Positions 15,922-24,632 of a stretch of DNA of 64,000 nt are shown in pieces; position 1 is the first letter of the stretch; every line of letters starts with the position of its first letter. Made by a program: the position numbers and the translations under genes. Below the pieces are notes generated by a model. The model was not told the origin of the DNA and made no database searches. It worked only from the letters and a program-made list of their open reading frames with translations. This DNA comes from Bradyrhizobium commune (GTDB lineage Bacteria; Pseudomonadota; Alphaproteobacteria; Rhizobiales; Xanthobacteraceae), in assembly GCF_015624505.1 (NCBI RefSeq), contig NZ_CP061379.1:1860001-1924000 (forward strand), read 5' to 3'.

Positions 15922-17307
15922 CTAGACGATCTGCCTCGTGTCGGCGGGCTTGTGCAGCGCGCCGACCAGGATGCGTAGCGCCTCCGTCAATTCCGATCTG
16001 TTGCGCGCGGCACCGAGCGAGACGCGCGCAGCATGCGGCGGTGTTCCGTCGACCGCGAAGGCGTCGCCGGCAACGATTGCGAGCCCGTTGCGCAGCAGAT
16101 GCGCTGCGACGTCCGGTCGCCCCTCGGGCAGTCGGAGCCACAGATGATGGGCGGCCGGCTTCGCCTGAAACTGAAAACCCTTCAATGCGCGCTGCGCCAG
16201 CTGCTGGCGGCCGACGGCCTCGTTGCGGATCGCCGTGATGATGCGGTCGGCGATGCCGCTCTCGAGCCAGTGCGTCACCAGTGCGACCATCAGCGGCGCC
16301 GGCATCTGCACGGTGGCTTGCAAATAAGAGCGCATCTCCTGCTGTGAAGCACTGTCGGGCGTCAGCAGATAGGCCACGCGCAGCGCCGGCGCGATGCATT
16401 TTGACAGCGTGGTCGCGAGATACGTCCGCTCCGGAATGAGGTTGGCGATCGGCGAAGCCGCGCGATCGAGCAACCCGTAGGCATCGTCCTCGATCAGTGT
16501 GGTGTTCGCATCGCGGATGATCTTTGCGATCGCGCTGCGCCGCTCGGGAAGAAGCGTCGCGGTGGTCGGATTGTGCAACGTCGGAATGAGATAGACGGCC
16601 TTGGGCCTGTGCGTGCGACAGGCCTTTGCCAATGCATCGGGCAGGATGCCGCCCTCATCCATGGCCACACCGACGGGCTTGATTCCGAGCCGTGCTGCGG
16701 CGGCCTTGATGCCGGGGAAGGTGAGGGCTTCCGTCAGCACGATGTCGCCGGGCCGGGCCAGATGGGCGAGCAGGTTGAACAGAATCGTCTGCGTGCCCGG
16801 AAAGATCACGAGCTTGTCGGCATGCGCGTGGCCGACGCGGGCACGCATCCATCGCGCCGCGACCTCGCGCTCATGCGCGCTGCCGCCGGGCGGCTGGTAG
16901 TTGAGATGCGCGGTCAGGCCCGATTGCGCACGGATGGCTTCGAGGCCTGCGATGATGCGCTCGTCGAGCTGTGCTTCGAGCGGATGCGGCGGCACGTTCA
17001 TCGAAAGGTCGATTGCCACGGGATGCGGCAGGTCGACCGCGCGGCGCGCGCTGGTCTCCGACACGAACGAGCCCTGGCCGACCCGGGCCTCCATGATGCC
17101 GCGGCGCCGCGCCTCGGTATAGGCGCGGGTCACCGTGGTCAGGTCGATGCCGAGCGCCCTGGCCAGCGCGCGCTGCGTTGGCAGTTGCTGGCCGCGCACC
17201 AGCCGGCCGGCGGCGATGTCGGCCTCCATGGCCTCGACGATGCGCTGGTAGCGCGGCCCTGCGAGCTCCGAGATTGTAGGGACCCAATCCATGCAATTTT
17301 GGCCCAT
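15922..17307 (-). CDS. MocR/PdxR-type regulator (GntR winged helix + aminotransferase domain)
   Basis: A 461-residue fusion. Residues about 15-80 are a GntR winged helix (RIVEAMEADIAAGRLVRGQQ, LPTQRALARALGIDLTTVTRAY). Residues about 110-450 are a class I aminotransferase fold with HNPT (245-248), IEDDAYG (273-279), the PLP lysine in TTLSKCIAP (Lys 303) and the carboxylate-binding Arg near 310. MocR proteins sense PLP or an amino-acid adduct and control divergent genes. Here the divergent gene is a DUF983 protein, and two direct repeats 21 bp apart lie between them (17318-17347). A second ATG at 17292 is an alternative start. Confidence 0.88.
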   Translation of the reverse strand: MGQNCMDWVPTISELAGPRYQRIVEAMEADIAAGRLVRGQQLPTQRALARALGIDLTTVTRAYTEARRRGIMEARVGQGSFVSETSARRAVDLPHPVAIDLSMNVPPHPLEAQLDERIIAGLEAIRAQSGLTAHLNYQPPGGSAHEREVAARWMRARVGHAHADKLVIFPGTQTILFNLLAHLARPGDIVLTEALTFPGIKAAAARLGIKPVGVAMDEGGILPDALAKACRTHRPKAVYLIPTLHNPTTATLLPERRSAIAKIIRDANTTLIEDDAYGLLDRAASPIANLIPERTYLATTLSKCIAPALRVAYLLTPDSASQQEMRSYLQATVQMPAPLMVALVTHWLESGIADRIITAIRNEAVGRQQLAQRALKGFQFQAKPAAHHLWLRLPEGRPDVAAHLLRNGLAIVAGDAFAVDGTPPHAARVSLGAARNRSELTEALRILVGALHKPADTRQIV

Positions 17308-17317
17308 ATCCTTTGAA

Positions 17318-17347
17318 TGTATGGATGCCGGATATTATTGTATGGAT
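17318..17347. promoter_or_regulatory. Direct repeats TGTATGGAT spaced 21 bp, likely MocR binding site
   Basis: TGTATGGAT occurs at 17318-17326 and 17339-17347, exactly two helical turns apart, in the 64-bp gap between the MocR gene and the DUF983 gene. MocR/PdxR regulators are known to bind direct repeats placed this way. The second copy ends 25 bp before the DUF983 start. Confidence 0.6.
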
Positions 17348-17371
17348 CAGCAAAACGGAAGAGGTGTGGTC

Positions 17372-17806
17372 ATGGCGACCGGTTCAGTCTCTCTGGCAAA
17401 GGCGATGTGGCGGGGTTTTCGCGGCAAGTGCCCGAACTGCGGCGAAGGACATATGTTCGGACGCTTCCTCAAGGTCGCCGACAGCTGCGATCATTGCGGC
17501 GAGGAACTGTTTCACCAGCGCGCCGATGATTTCCCGGCCTATCTGGTGATGGTCGTGGTCGGCCATCTCGTGGTACCCGCGATCCTCGTGGTCGAGACCG
17601 CCTATGCGCCGCCGGTCTGGCTGCAATTGGCGGTGTGGCTGCCGGCGACGCTGTTCGCGTCGCTCGCATTGTTGCAGCCGACCAAGGGCGCCATCGTCGG
17701 TCTGCAATGGCAGATCGGCATGCACGGCTTCGCGGCGAGCAAGCTGCGGCGCGAATCAGGTCAGCTTGCGCCCGTGCTTGTGAAAGCAAATACACGCGCC
17801 GCCTGA
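17372..17806 (+). CDS. DUF983 family membrane protein
   Basis: A 144-residue protein starting at the ATG preceded by GAGG (seven bases). It has an N-terminal zinc-ribbon-like region with two CxxC pairs (KCPNCGEGHMF about residues 18-28; SCDHCGEELF about 38-47), then two to three membrane segments (YLVMVVVGHLVVPAILVV; LQLAVWLPATLFASLALL). This is the DUF983 architecture. Its function is unknown; some members lie near cytochrome oxidase genes, but none is here. It is divergent from the MocR gene and probably its target. Confidence 0.85.
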   Translation: MATGSVSLAKAMWRGFRGKCPNCGEGHMFGRFLKVADSCDHCGEELFHQRADDFPAYLVMVVVGHLVVPAILVVETAYAPPVWLQLAVWLPATLFASLALLQPTKGAIVGLQWQIGMHGFAASKLRRESGQLAPVLVKANTRAA

Positions 17807-17881
17807 GACACGTCGCGACGTTTACATCGCGTGGCTGCCCGCTACACTCCATCGCATCAAACAAGAACGATGGAAACGCCG

Positions 17882-18595
17882 ATGGCTGCACGCGCAAAAA
17901 CCTTCCTGCTCTGTCACGGCGCGTGGTCCGGCGGATGGGCCTGGAGGAAGATGCATCCGCTGATGGCGCAGGCCGGCCACCGTCTGGTTGCGCCGACCTA
18001 CACCGGGCTCGGCGAGCGTTCGCATCTCGCTAATCCCGCGATCGACCTGGAGACGCATATCCAGGACATCCTCAACGTCATCACCTTCGAGGATCTCAGC
18101 GACATCGTGCTGCTCGGCCACAGCTATGGCGGCATGGTCGCGACCGGCGTCGCCGATCGCGCGCGAGAGCGCGTGACACAGTTGATCTATCTCGACGCCT
18201 TCGTGCCGCGCGACGGCGAGTCGCTGTTCGATCTGAATGAGGCCGGACGCGAGCCGATGCGCAAGGCCGCCGCCTCCGGTGACGGCTATCGCATCCCGCC
18301 GAACCCGCCGCCGCCGGACACGCCGCCAGCCGATCTCGACTGGCTCAATGCGCGCCGCATCAACATGGCGATCAAATGTTTCGAGACGAAACTGAGGCTC
18401 GAACACGGCGAGCCGGCGATGCCGCGCAGCTACATCTACTGCAAGCGGATTCCGCCGGACGATGTGTTCGGGCAGTTCGCGAAGCGTGCGAAGAGCGAGG
18501 AGGGCTGGCGCTATATGGAGCTCGACGCCAGCCACGCGCCCAACGTGACGGCGCCGGAGGCGCTGATGGCTGTGCTGAGTGAGATCGTCGCCTGA
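17882..18595 (+). CDS. Alpha/beta hydrolase (esterase / hydroxynitrile-lyase-like)
   Basis: A 237-residue hydrolase. It has the oxyanion-hole strand LLCHGAWSGGWAW (residues 9-21), the nucleophile elbow LLGHSYGGM (Ser 81), and a probable catalytic His near the C-terminus in DASHAPNVTAPEAL. The sequence resembles the plant methylesterase/hydroxynitrile-lyase group of small esterases. Two starts are possible, ATG 17870 and ATG 17882. The second is used because GGAAA lies suitably upstream and most relatives begin just before the first strand. The substrate is unknown. Confidence 0.8.
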   Translation: MAARAKTFLLCHGAWSGGWAWRKMHPLMAQAGHRLVAPTYTGLGERSHLANPAIDLETHIQDILNVITFEDLSDIVLLGHSYGGMVATGVADRARERVTQLIYLDAFVPRDGESLFDLNEAGREPMRKAAASGDGYRIPPNPPPPDTPPADLDWLNARRINMAIKCFETKLRLEHGEPAMPRSYIYCKRIPPDDVFGQFAKRAKSEEGWRYMELDASHAPNVTAPEALMAVLSEIVA

Positions 18596-18600
18596 CCACC

Positions 18601-18642
18601 CCCGTCATTCCGGGGCCTCGTGAAGCGAGAGCCCCGGAATGA
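18601..18642. repeat. Palindromic repeat GTCATTCCGGGGC, probable terminator
   Basis: GTCATTCCGGGGC and GCCCCGGAATGAC form an inverted repeat with an inner CTCG...CGAG stem, right after the hydrolase stop codon. It resembles a dispersed repeat of Bradyrhizobium genomes (recalled, not checked). It lies between the convergent hydrolase and RNase P RNA genes and could end transcription from both sides. Confidence 0.65.
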
Positions 18643-18659
18643 CCGCCTGCCAAAATGGT

Positions 18660-18691
18660 GAGGGGCCCGGCACGTTAGCGCCGAACCCCTC
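18660..18691 (-). terminator. Terminator of the RNase P RNA gene
   Basis: On the minus strand GAGGGGTTCGGC and GCCGGGCCCCTC form a stem with an 8-base loop just after the 3' end of rnpB; ATTTTG follows within a few bases. Confidence 0.65.
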
Positions 18692-18699
18692 GTTGCAAG

Positions 18700-19120
18700 A
18701 TATCAGCCGGCCTGTAAGCCGGGTTCTGTAGGGCACCGTCCGCTTGCGCGAACGATACGAGACGGCCATTCCTCTGGGACCATGTTTGCACATGGCCTCG
18801 AGCAACCTACCCGGACGGCGGGCCTGACATCGCCCCGCGGCGTTATCGCTTGCGCGAACAGCCCGCTACGCCGTCCCTATTCGGTTTTGCTCCCGGTGGG
18901 GTTTACCATGCCGACCCCGTTGCCGGCGCCGCGGTGCGCTCTTACCGCACCTTTTCACCCTTACTTCCTCCGAGGAGGGAGCGGTTCGTTCTCTGTGGCA
19001 CTTTCCCTGGGGTCGCCCCCGCCGGACGTTATCCGGCACCGCATGTCAAGGGAGCCCGGACTTTCCTCCCCGGCGGCCTTTCGGCACCTGCCGGAGCGGC
19101 CGTCCGGCCGACTGACGGCC
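18700..19120 (-). ncRNA. rnpB: RNase P RNA (bacterial type A)
   Basis: Read on the minus strand, the gene begins near CCTAGGCCGTCAGTCGGCCG and carries the universal 5' core GGAGGAAAGTCCGGGCTCC. It continues with the GGGAAAGTGCCACAGAGA and AACGAACCGCTC blocks of the CR-II/CR-III region. The 3' part has the conserved GAACCCGGCTTACAGGCC end that pairs with the 5' P2/P4 region. The length of about 420 nt fits alphaproteobacterial RNase P RNA. It is the catalytic RNA that trims the 5' ends of pre-tRNAs with RnpA. The exact ends are uncertain by 10-15 nt. The matching GGCC arms at both ends form helix P1. Confidence 0.95.
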
Positions 19121-19265
19121 TAGGCAATGGGCATTTATGACGGTTTCGTCAAGCAGAGATCGCCGCGTACGCTGCGGCGTAAATAATTTATCCTGAAGAT
19201 GTCGCTGGGTGTGCCCCCCGTTCGACTGGATGTCGGCGATCCAGCCGAACAACAGGAGTTGAGCC

Positions 19266-19616
19266 ATGCAGTATTTGCTGCTGATCTACCGGAACGAAGC
19301 GGAATTGAGCAAGATGACCCCTGCGGACCATCAGGCGATGTCGGCCGAGTACGGTACTTACACGCAGTCCATCGTCCAGAGCGGCCATTTCAAGGCCGGC
19401 GATGGCCTCCAGCCGACCACGACCGCGACCACCGTGCGCGTGCGCGACGGCAAGACGCTGACGACCGACGGTCCGTTCGCGGAGACCCGCGAGCAGCTCG
19501 GCGGCTACTATCTCGTCGAAGCCAAAGACCTCGACACCGCCATTGCGCTCGCCGCGCGGATTCCCGGAGCCCGGTACGGGTCGATCGAGGTCAGGCCGGT
19601 CATGATCTACAAGTGA
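19266..19616 (+). CDS. YciI-like (YCII/DGPF domain) protein
   Basis: A 116-residue single-domain protein with the DGPF motif that names the group ([20 protein letters not shown]) and the start [16 protein letters not shown] seven bases before the ATG marks the start. It overlaps the next gene by four bases (GTGA), so the two are translationally coupled. DGPF proteins are found next to ECF sigma factors of the ECF42 type; their job in those pairs is not established. A ligand-binding or enzymatic ferredoxin-like fold is known for YciI. Confidence 0.88.
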   Translation: MQYLLLIYRNEAELSKMTPADHQAMSAEYGTYTQSIVQSGHFKAGDGLQPTTTATTVRVRDGKTLTTDGPFAETREQLGGYYLVEAKDLDTAIALAARIPGARYGSIEVRPVMIYK

Positions 19617-20848
19617 TCTCGTCAACCGACATCGACAAGATTTTTCGCGACGAGGCGGGGCGGGCGCTGGCCACGCTGATCCGCCTCGTCGGCGATTTCG
19701 ATCTCGCCGAGGATGCGCTCCAGGATGCGTTTGCGGTTGCGCTCGAACGCTGGGCGGCGGGAGAGCTCCCTGACAATCCGCGTGCGTGGCTCGTCAATGT
19801 CGGCCGCAACAAGGCGATCGACCGTGTCCGGCGGCAAGCGGTCTTTCGCGGCAAGCAGCAGGCACTCGTGCACGAGCTGGAGTCGAACGCGCAAGCGCCG
19901 GACGAGCCGCCCTTGATGCTCGACGACGACATGCTGCGGCTGATCTTTACCTGCTGCCATCCGGCCTTCGCGCCCGAGGTTCAGGTCGCGCTGACCCTGC
20001 GCACTGTATGCGGTCTCACGCCGGCGCAGGTCGCTCGCGCTTTCCTTATCAGTGAGGACGCGATGGCGCAGCGCCTGGTCCGCGCCAAGCAGAAGATCAG
20101 GCTCGCCGGCATTCCCTATGAAGTGCCCGAGCGCAGTGCGCTGACGCTGCGACTCAATGGCGTGCTCGCCGTGATCTATCTCGTCTTCACCGAAGGCTAC
20201 GTCGCGACCTCGGGCGAGGATCTGATGCGGCCCGATCTCGCGGTCGAAGCGATCAGGCTTGGCCGGCTGCTCGACTGGTTGATGCCGGATCGCAGCGAGA
20301 TCAAGGGGCTGCTGGCCCTGATGCTGCTGCACGATGCGCGCCGTGCCGGCCGCGAGACCGCGGCGGGCGATGTCGTGCTGCTGGAAGAGCAGGATCGTTC
20401 GCTGTGGAATCGCGCGCAGATCGAGGAAGGGCTGGGACTGGTGGAAGACGCGCTCAGCGCGCCCGGACGCCCGCAACCCTATGCGGTGCAGGCTGCGATT
20501 GCCGCGCTACATGCCCGCGCGCCGAGCTACGAACAAACTGATTGGCCGCAGATCGCCGGTCTCTATGAAGTGCTGCTGCGGATCAGCCCGTCGCCTGTGA
20601 TCGAGCTCAACCATGCGGCGGCCGTCTCGATGGTCGATGGCCCGGCGCGCGCACTCGATCTCGTCAACGCGATCGCGGCACGCGGCGGGCTCGACGGCTA
20701 CGAACTGCTGCCGGCGGTGCGCGCCGATCTGTTGCGACGGCTCGACCGCAAGGAAGAGGCGCGCGAAGCGTATCGCGCGGCGACAGCGGCGACGCAGCTC
20801 GAGCCGTTGCGGCGCCTCTATGCACGGCGCATAAAGGAGCTTGACTAG
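19613..20848 (+). CDS. ECF RNA polymerase sigma factor with C-terminal extension (ECF42-like)
   Basis: A 411-residue sigma factor starting at a GTG that overlaps the upstream stop codon. Sigma region 2 is at about residues 15-75 ([25 protein letters not shown] stretch, then [20 protein letters not shown]). Region 4 is at about 115-165 ([40 protein letters not shown]). About 240 extra residues follow, with helical repeat character ([37 protein letters not shown]). This extension plus the DGPF partner is the ECF42 layout, in which no classic anti-sigma gene is present, as seen here. The target promoters are unknown. Confidence 0.9.
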   Translation: MISSTDIDKIFRDEAGRALATLIRLVGDFDLAEDALQDAFAVALERWAAGELPDNPRAWLVNVGRNKAIDRVRRQAVFRGKQQALVHELESNAQAPDEPPLMLDDDMLRLIFTCCHPAFAPEVQVALTLRTVCGLTPAQVARAFLISEDAMAQRLVRAKQKIRLAGIPYEVPERSALTLRLNGVLAVIYLVFTEGYVATSGEDLMRPDLAVEAIRLGRLLDWLMPDRSEIKGLLALMLLHDARRAGRETAAGDVVLLEEQDRSLWNRAQIEEGLGLVEDALSAPGRPQPYAVQAAIAALHARAPSYEQTDWPQIAGLYEVLLRISPSPVIELNHAAAVSMVDGPARALDLVNAIAARGGLDGYELLPAVRADLLRRLDRKEEAREAYRAATAATQLEPLRRLYARRIKELD

Positions 20849-20865
20849 AGCGTGGACGACGGGAC

Positions 20866-21888
20866 TCAGATGCCGAGCGCGCTTTGGTAGGCGAAGAGGG
20901 CGGGCGCGCCGCCGGTGTGCAGGAAGATGACGTCCTCGTCGTTGCGCCAACGCCCTTGGCGGATCATCGCGATCAGTCCGGCGAGCCCCTTGCCCGAATA
21001 GACGGGGTCGAGCACAAGCGCCTCCGATTGTCCCGCCAGCCGGATCGCTTCGATCGTGGCCGCGTGCGGCACCCCGTAGGCGGGGCCGGCATGGCCGGCG
21101 ACCACTTCGACCATGGCCTCGTCGAAATCTGCGCCGAGCAGATCCGCCGCTTGCCGCGCAAGTGTCACCACATCGGCGCGCACCCGCGCGGGCTCGGCAT
21201 CGATATCGATCCCGATGACTTTTGTGTCCGGCATGGCCACCGCCGCGCCGACGACTAGGCCCGCTTGGGTGCCTGCGCTTCCGCTGCAATGCACGATCGC
21301 GGACGGTGCGAAGCCCGACAGCGCCGCCTGCCGCGCGATTTCGGCGATCGTGGTGGCATAGGCCACCGCGCCGAGCGCATTCGAGACGCCATAAGGCACG
21401 AAATAGGGCTTGCGCCCCCTCGCGCGGAGATCGTCTACGAGCGTGCGGATGGCCGCATTGCGGTCGCCGGTCCAGGGCACGTCGTGCAGATGAGCGCCGA
21501 ACAGCCGATTGAGAAAGGCGTTGCCCGAGGTCTCGTATTCAGGTGTCGGCGGCGCGAGGCGGCCGTGATAGACGGCGAGATGACAGGCGAGCCCGAGCTT
21601 TGCCGCAACCGCCGCAACCTGCCGCTGGCTGTTCGATTGCACGACACCGCCTGAGACGATCGTATCGGCGCCGTTTGAAACGGCATCGTGCAGGACATAA
21701 TCGAGCTTGCGCAACTTGTTGCCGCCGAATCCAAGTCCGGTCGCGTCGTCGCGCTTGACCCACAGCCGCGGCCCGCCGAGCAGAGCCGTCAGCCGCTTCA
21801 TGGGCTGGAGTGGCGTGGGAAGATCGGCCAGGCCCAGGCGCGGAAAAGCGGCGAGGCGGTCAGTGAGCGGCTTGCGATCGATAGGCAT
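20866..21888 (-). CDS. D-cysteine desulfhydrase-like PLP enzyme (ACC deaminase family)
   Basis: A 340-residue fold-type II PLP enzyme. The PLP lysine lies in LGFGGNKLRKLDY (Lys 58). The substrate-binding SGGVVQSNSQRQVAA stretch and the phosphate-binding CSGSAGTQAGLV loop follow, with LDPVYSGKGLAGL near the C-terminus. The motifs favour D-cysteine desulfhydrase (D-Cys to pyruvate, H2S and ammonia) over ACC deaminase, but the two cannot be separated with confidence by eye. The ATG at 21888 is used; a longer frame would begin at a TTG. It faces the ECF sigma gene tail-to-tail, 17 bp apart. Confidence 0.8.
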   Translation of the reverse strand: MPIDRKPLTDRLAAFPRLGLADLPTPLQPMKRLTALLGGPRLWVKRDDATGLGFGGNKLRKLDYVLHDAVSNGADTIVSGGVVQSNSQRQVAAVAAKLGLACHLAVYHGRLAPPTPEYETSGNAFLNRLFGAHLHDVPWTGDRNAAIRTLVDDLRARGRKPYFVPYGVSNALGAVAYATTIAEIARQAALSGFAPSAIVHCSGSAGTQAGLVVGAAVAMPDTKVIGIDIDAEPARVRADVVTLARQAADLLGADFDEAMVEVVAGHAGPAYGVPHAATIEAIRLAGQSEALVLDPVYSGKGLAGLIAMIRQGRWRNDEDVIFLHTGGAPALFAYQSALGI

Positions 21889-21936
21889 CGTTTTGTTCGT
21901 CCCGCTCGCGCGATGGCCGGACAATAGCCCGAAGCG

Positions 21937-22719
21937 TCACTTTGACGCCACCGCCGTCCCCTCTGCGGGCAGGCTTGCCAGCAGCGCCTGCAAGGTCGAT
22001 AGCGTCGAGTGATCCGCAACGCCATCCAGTCGCGCCGGGCGAAAATGGCGCTGGAAGGCGGTGACGACTTCCATCGTCGATGCGTCGTATTTGCCGGTCA
22101 GCGGCACGCCATAACCATATCGCGCGAGCGCCTGTTGCAGGCTCAGCACCTCGTCGCTGATGGTGCCCAGCATCAGGCCCTCGCCGCGCACGACCGGCGC
22201 CGGCGTCACCCAGTGACCGACGCCGGAATTAGCCAGGGAATGCCACGGGAATTTTTCGCCGGGATCCTTCTTGCGCGCGGGCGCCACGTCGGAATGGCCG
22301 AGCACGCGCTGCGGCGATACTTTTCGGCGCAGCATGATGCCGCGGCACAGCGCGATCACGGCGGCGATCTGGCGCAGCGGAAACTCGGGATAGCCCCAAT
22401 CGTGGCCGCGATTGACGATCTCGATGCCGATCGAGCAGGAGTTGATGTCGTCCTCGCCGGCCCAGGCCGAGACACCGGCGTGCCAGGCGCGCCGCGCTTC
22501 CTGCACGCATTGCACGATGCGGCCGTCCTCCAGCACGACGTAATGCGCCGAGACTTCCGTGCCCGCCGTGCACAGACGCGCCAGCGCGCCCTCGACATCG
22601 GGCATGCCGGTGTAGTGCAGCACGATCATGTCCGGCTGCCGTCCCTTGCTGCGCTCACCATGATTGGGCGAGGGGATGATGTCGGAGACGATCGAGGAAT
22701 CGGGCTCGAACGTCCTCAT
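21937..22719 (-). CDS. N-acetylmuramoyl-L-alanine amidase (Amidase_2 + PG-binding domain)
   Basis: A peptidoglycan hydrolase of about 260 residues. The Amidase_2 zinc site is visible as MIVLHYTGM (first His), then the SAHYVV motif, and RVLGHSDVAPARKKDPGEKFPW (last His and Asp/Lys). The C-terminal 65 residues (LQQALARYGYGVPLTGKYD, VTAFQRHFRPARLDG) are a peptidoglycan-binding domain. It cleaves between MurNAc and L-Ala, in the AmpD/AmiD group. The ATG at 22719 starts at the conserved region; ATG 22800 or TTG 22848 would add 27 or 43 low-complexity residues. It is divergent from the dcw cluster. Confidence 0.85.
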   Translation of the reverse strand: MRTFEPDSSIVSDIIPSPNHGERSKGRQPDMIVLHYTGMPDVEGALARLCTAGTEVSAHYVVLEDGRIVQCVQEARRAWHAGVSAWAGEDDINSCSIGIEIVNRGHDWGYPEFPLRQIAAVIALCRGIMLRRKVSPQRVLGHSDVAPARKKDPGEKFPWHSLANSGVGHWVTPAPVVRGEGLMLGTISDEVLSLQQALARYGYGVPLTGKYDASTMEVVTAFQRHFRPARLDGVADHSTLSTLQALLASLPAEGTAVASK

Positions 22720-22848
22720 GCTCGCCGCGGCCTTGGGAACCGGGAGAACGCGTTGACGCTTCGAATCAGCTCCAGGTGGCGTGGACGAACCGGACGACAT
22801 AGACAGCTCAAGTCGGGCAGGAGAGTGGGCCAAGCTCTTATCTTTCAA

Positions 22849-23246
22849 GCCCTTATCTTTACTATTCCTTTACCGTCCGCCGCGCGCAATCGCGCAGCGC
22901 GGTTAACGCGTGCATTTTGCCCGCAATGTGTGGATGAAGCATCACCGGCGAGCGACCTTTTCGACTTGTAATCGAGCGATCAACGCTTTCTTAACGCTAA
23001 GGGCCGTTACTGAGAGGTGAAGAGCCGACCCGCGTCCGGAGGCGGCCAAAAGCGTTTTTGGCTCGAAATCCCATGGCTGCCCGACATATTCCACTGGGAA
23101 CACCGGGTTTGCCGCCTGGGACGACCGGGCTGGGCAAGCATGTTGGACTGGGGCTTTGTCGTGGAACCGCCGCGACGCGGAATAATTCGAGGCGTGATGG
23201 GCTTTCTCGCCCCCGATGTCACCTGCGCGTTCGGCAGGCGTGGCGC
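22849..23246 (+). promoter_or_regulatory. Upstream region of the dcw cluster; no mraZ
   Basis: A 398-bp non-coding gap. It contains TTAAC-type elements (GGTTAACGCG near 22901; CTTAACGCTAAGG near 22990) that resemble CtrA half-sites, and a small hairpin GCCAAAAGCGTTTTTGGC near 23045. It also holds an imperfect direct repeat CTGGGANNACCGGG at 23094 and 23116, 22 bp apart. No promoter can be fixed by eye. The 77-codon frame across 23017-23250 lacks MraZ motifs and is not called. Confidence 0.4.
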
Positions 23247-24236
23247 ATGAGCTCCGCGCCTCACATTCCCGTGCTTGGCCGCGAGGCGATCGATCATCTC
23301 GTCCCGCGCGCCGGTGGCGTTTATGTCGATGCCACGTTTGGCGCCGGCGGCTACAGCCGGGCCATCCTCGATGTGCCGGGAACCCGCGTCATCGCGATCG
23401 ATCGCGACCGCACGGCGATTGCCGGCGGCTTTGAACTCGTCGAGCGCTCCGAGGGCCGGCTGACGCTGGTCGAGGATCGCTTCTCCAATCTCGCCGAGGT
23501 CTGCGCCGCGCAAGGTGTCGATGCCGTCGACGGCGTCGTGATGGACGTTGGCGTGTCATCGATGCAGCTCGACCAGGCCGGCCGTGGCTTCTCCTTCCGT
23601 CTCGACGGCCCGCTCGACATGCGGATGGGGCAGACCGGGCCGACGGCTGCCGATGTCGTCGCGCGCGCCTCCGACAGCGATCTCGCCGACATCATCTATC
23701 TCTTCGGCGAGGAGCGGCAGTCGCGCCGCATCGCGCGCGCTATCGTCGCGGACCGGCAGGAGACGCCGTTCACGACAACGCGTTCGCTTGCCGATCTCAT
23801 CGGCAGGGTGGTGCGCTCGAAGCCGGGCGACATTCACCCCGCGACGCGGACGTTCCAGGCGCTGCGCATCTTCGTCAACGAAGAGCTCGAGGAGCTCCAG
23901 GCCGCGCTTGCTGCGGCCGAGCACGTGCTCAGGCCCGGTGGGCGCCTCGTGGTGGTCTCGTTCCACTCGCTGGAAGACCGTATCGTCAAAAATTTCCTTT
24001 CCGAGCGCGCCAAGACCGGCGGTGGCTCGCGGCATCTGCCGGAAATGGCGCAAGTCGCGTCGAGCTTCCAGCTGCTGACCCGGCGGCCGGTGATCGCGGG
24101 CGAAGCGGAAGTCGCGCACAACCCGCGCGCCCGTTCCGCCAAGCTGCGCGCCGCCGAGCGCACCTCAGCGCCCGCGCATGACGATTCTGAGCCATCGTCC
24201 TGGCCAAAGCTCTCCGACGTGATGAGGGGAGGCTAG
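23247..24236 (+). CDS. rsmH: 16S rRNA (cytosine-1402-N4)-methyltransferase
   Basis: A 329-residue RsmH (MraW). The start [13 protein letters not shown] is typical. The SAM site is [14 protein letters not shown] followed by VIAIDRD. Family blocks are [47 protein letters not shown] and [15 protein letters not shown]. It methylates C1402 of 16S rRNA in the decoding centre. It is the first gene of the division/cell-wall cluster, and its stop is three bases before ftsL. Confidence 0.95.
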   Translation: MSSAPHIPVLGREAIDHLVPRAGGVYVDATFGAGGYSRAILDVPGTRVIAIDRDRTAIAGGFELVERSEGRLTLVEDRFSNLAEVCAAQGVDAVDGVVMDVGVSSMQLDQAGRGFSFRLDGPLDMRMGQTGPTAADVVARASDSDLADIIYLFGEERQSRRIARAIVADRQETPFTTTRSLADLIGRVVRSKPGDIHPATRTFQALRIFVNEELEELQAALAAAEHVLRPGGRLVVVSFHSLEDRIVKNFLSERAKTGGGSRHLPEMAQVASSFQLLTRRPVIAGEAEVAHNPRARSAKLRAAERTSAPAHDDSEPSSWPKLSDVMRGG

Positions 24237-24239
24237 CGC

Positions 24240-24632
24240 ATGCGCGTCATCCACCTCCTCGTCATCGGCGCGCTGATTTTTGCGGCGGCCTATGTCTACC
24301 GGATCAAGATGGACTCCACCGCCCGCACCGAGAAGGTGCTGCGGCTGCATGCCGAGATCCGCGAGCAGCGCGATGCGATCGCGGTGCTGCGCTCCGAATG
24401 GGCCAAGCTCGATGCGCCCTTGCGCCTGCAAGGGCTGGCCGAGCGGCATCTGCCGCTCAAGCCGATCGGCGCGACGCAATATGATTCCCTGAAGAACCTG
24501 CCCGAGCGTCCGCCGCGGATGTTCAGGCCCGGCGAGCCCGATCCGATCGGGTCCATGATCAACACCATCGAAGCCGCGAGCGATCCGGACAGCGTGACGG
24601 GCTCTGTGCCGAAGCCCGAGGACAAGCAATGA
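24240..24632 (+). CDS. ftsL: Cell division protein FtsL
   Basis: A 130-residue bitopic membrane protein. It has a short cytoplasmic N-terminus, one membrane segment (HLLVIGALIFAAAYVYRI, about residues 5-22), then a heptad-like coiled coil (about 25-65, EKVLRLHAEIREQRDAIAVLRSEWAKL) and a Pro-rich tail. GGGGAGG seven bases before the ATG is a strong ribosome-binding site. FtsL forms the FtsQLB complex that activates FtsWI. FtsL sequences vary widely, so position between rsmH and ftsI carries much of the call. It overlaps ftsI by ATGA. Confidence 0.88.
   Translation: MRVIHLLVIGALIFAAAYVYRIKMDSTARTEKVLRLHAEIREQRDAIAVLRSEWAKLDAPLRLQGLAERHLPLKPIGATQYDSLKNLPERPPRMFRPGEPDPIGSMINTIEAASDPDSVTGSVPKPEDKQ

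Noticed and set aside
18782..19140. Short plus-strand frames inside the RNase P RNA gene
   Set aside because: They fall within a structured RNA gene with strong conserved blocks on the other strand.
23017..23250. 77-codon frame where mraZ would be expected
   Set aside because: Lacks MraZ domain motifs and is too short; it reads like chance coding of the promoter region.
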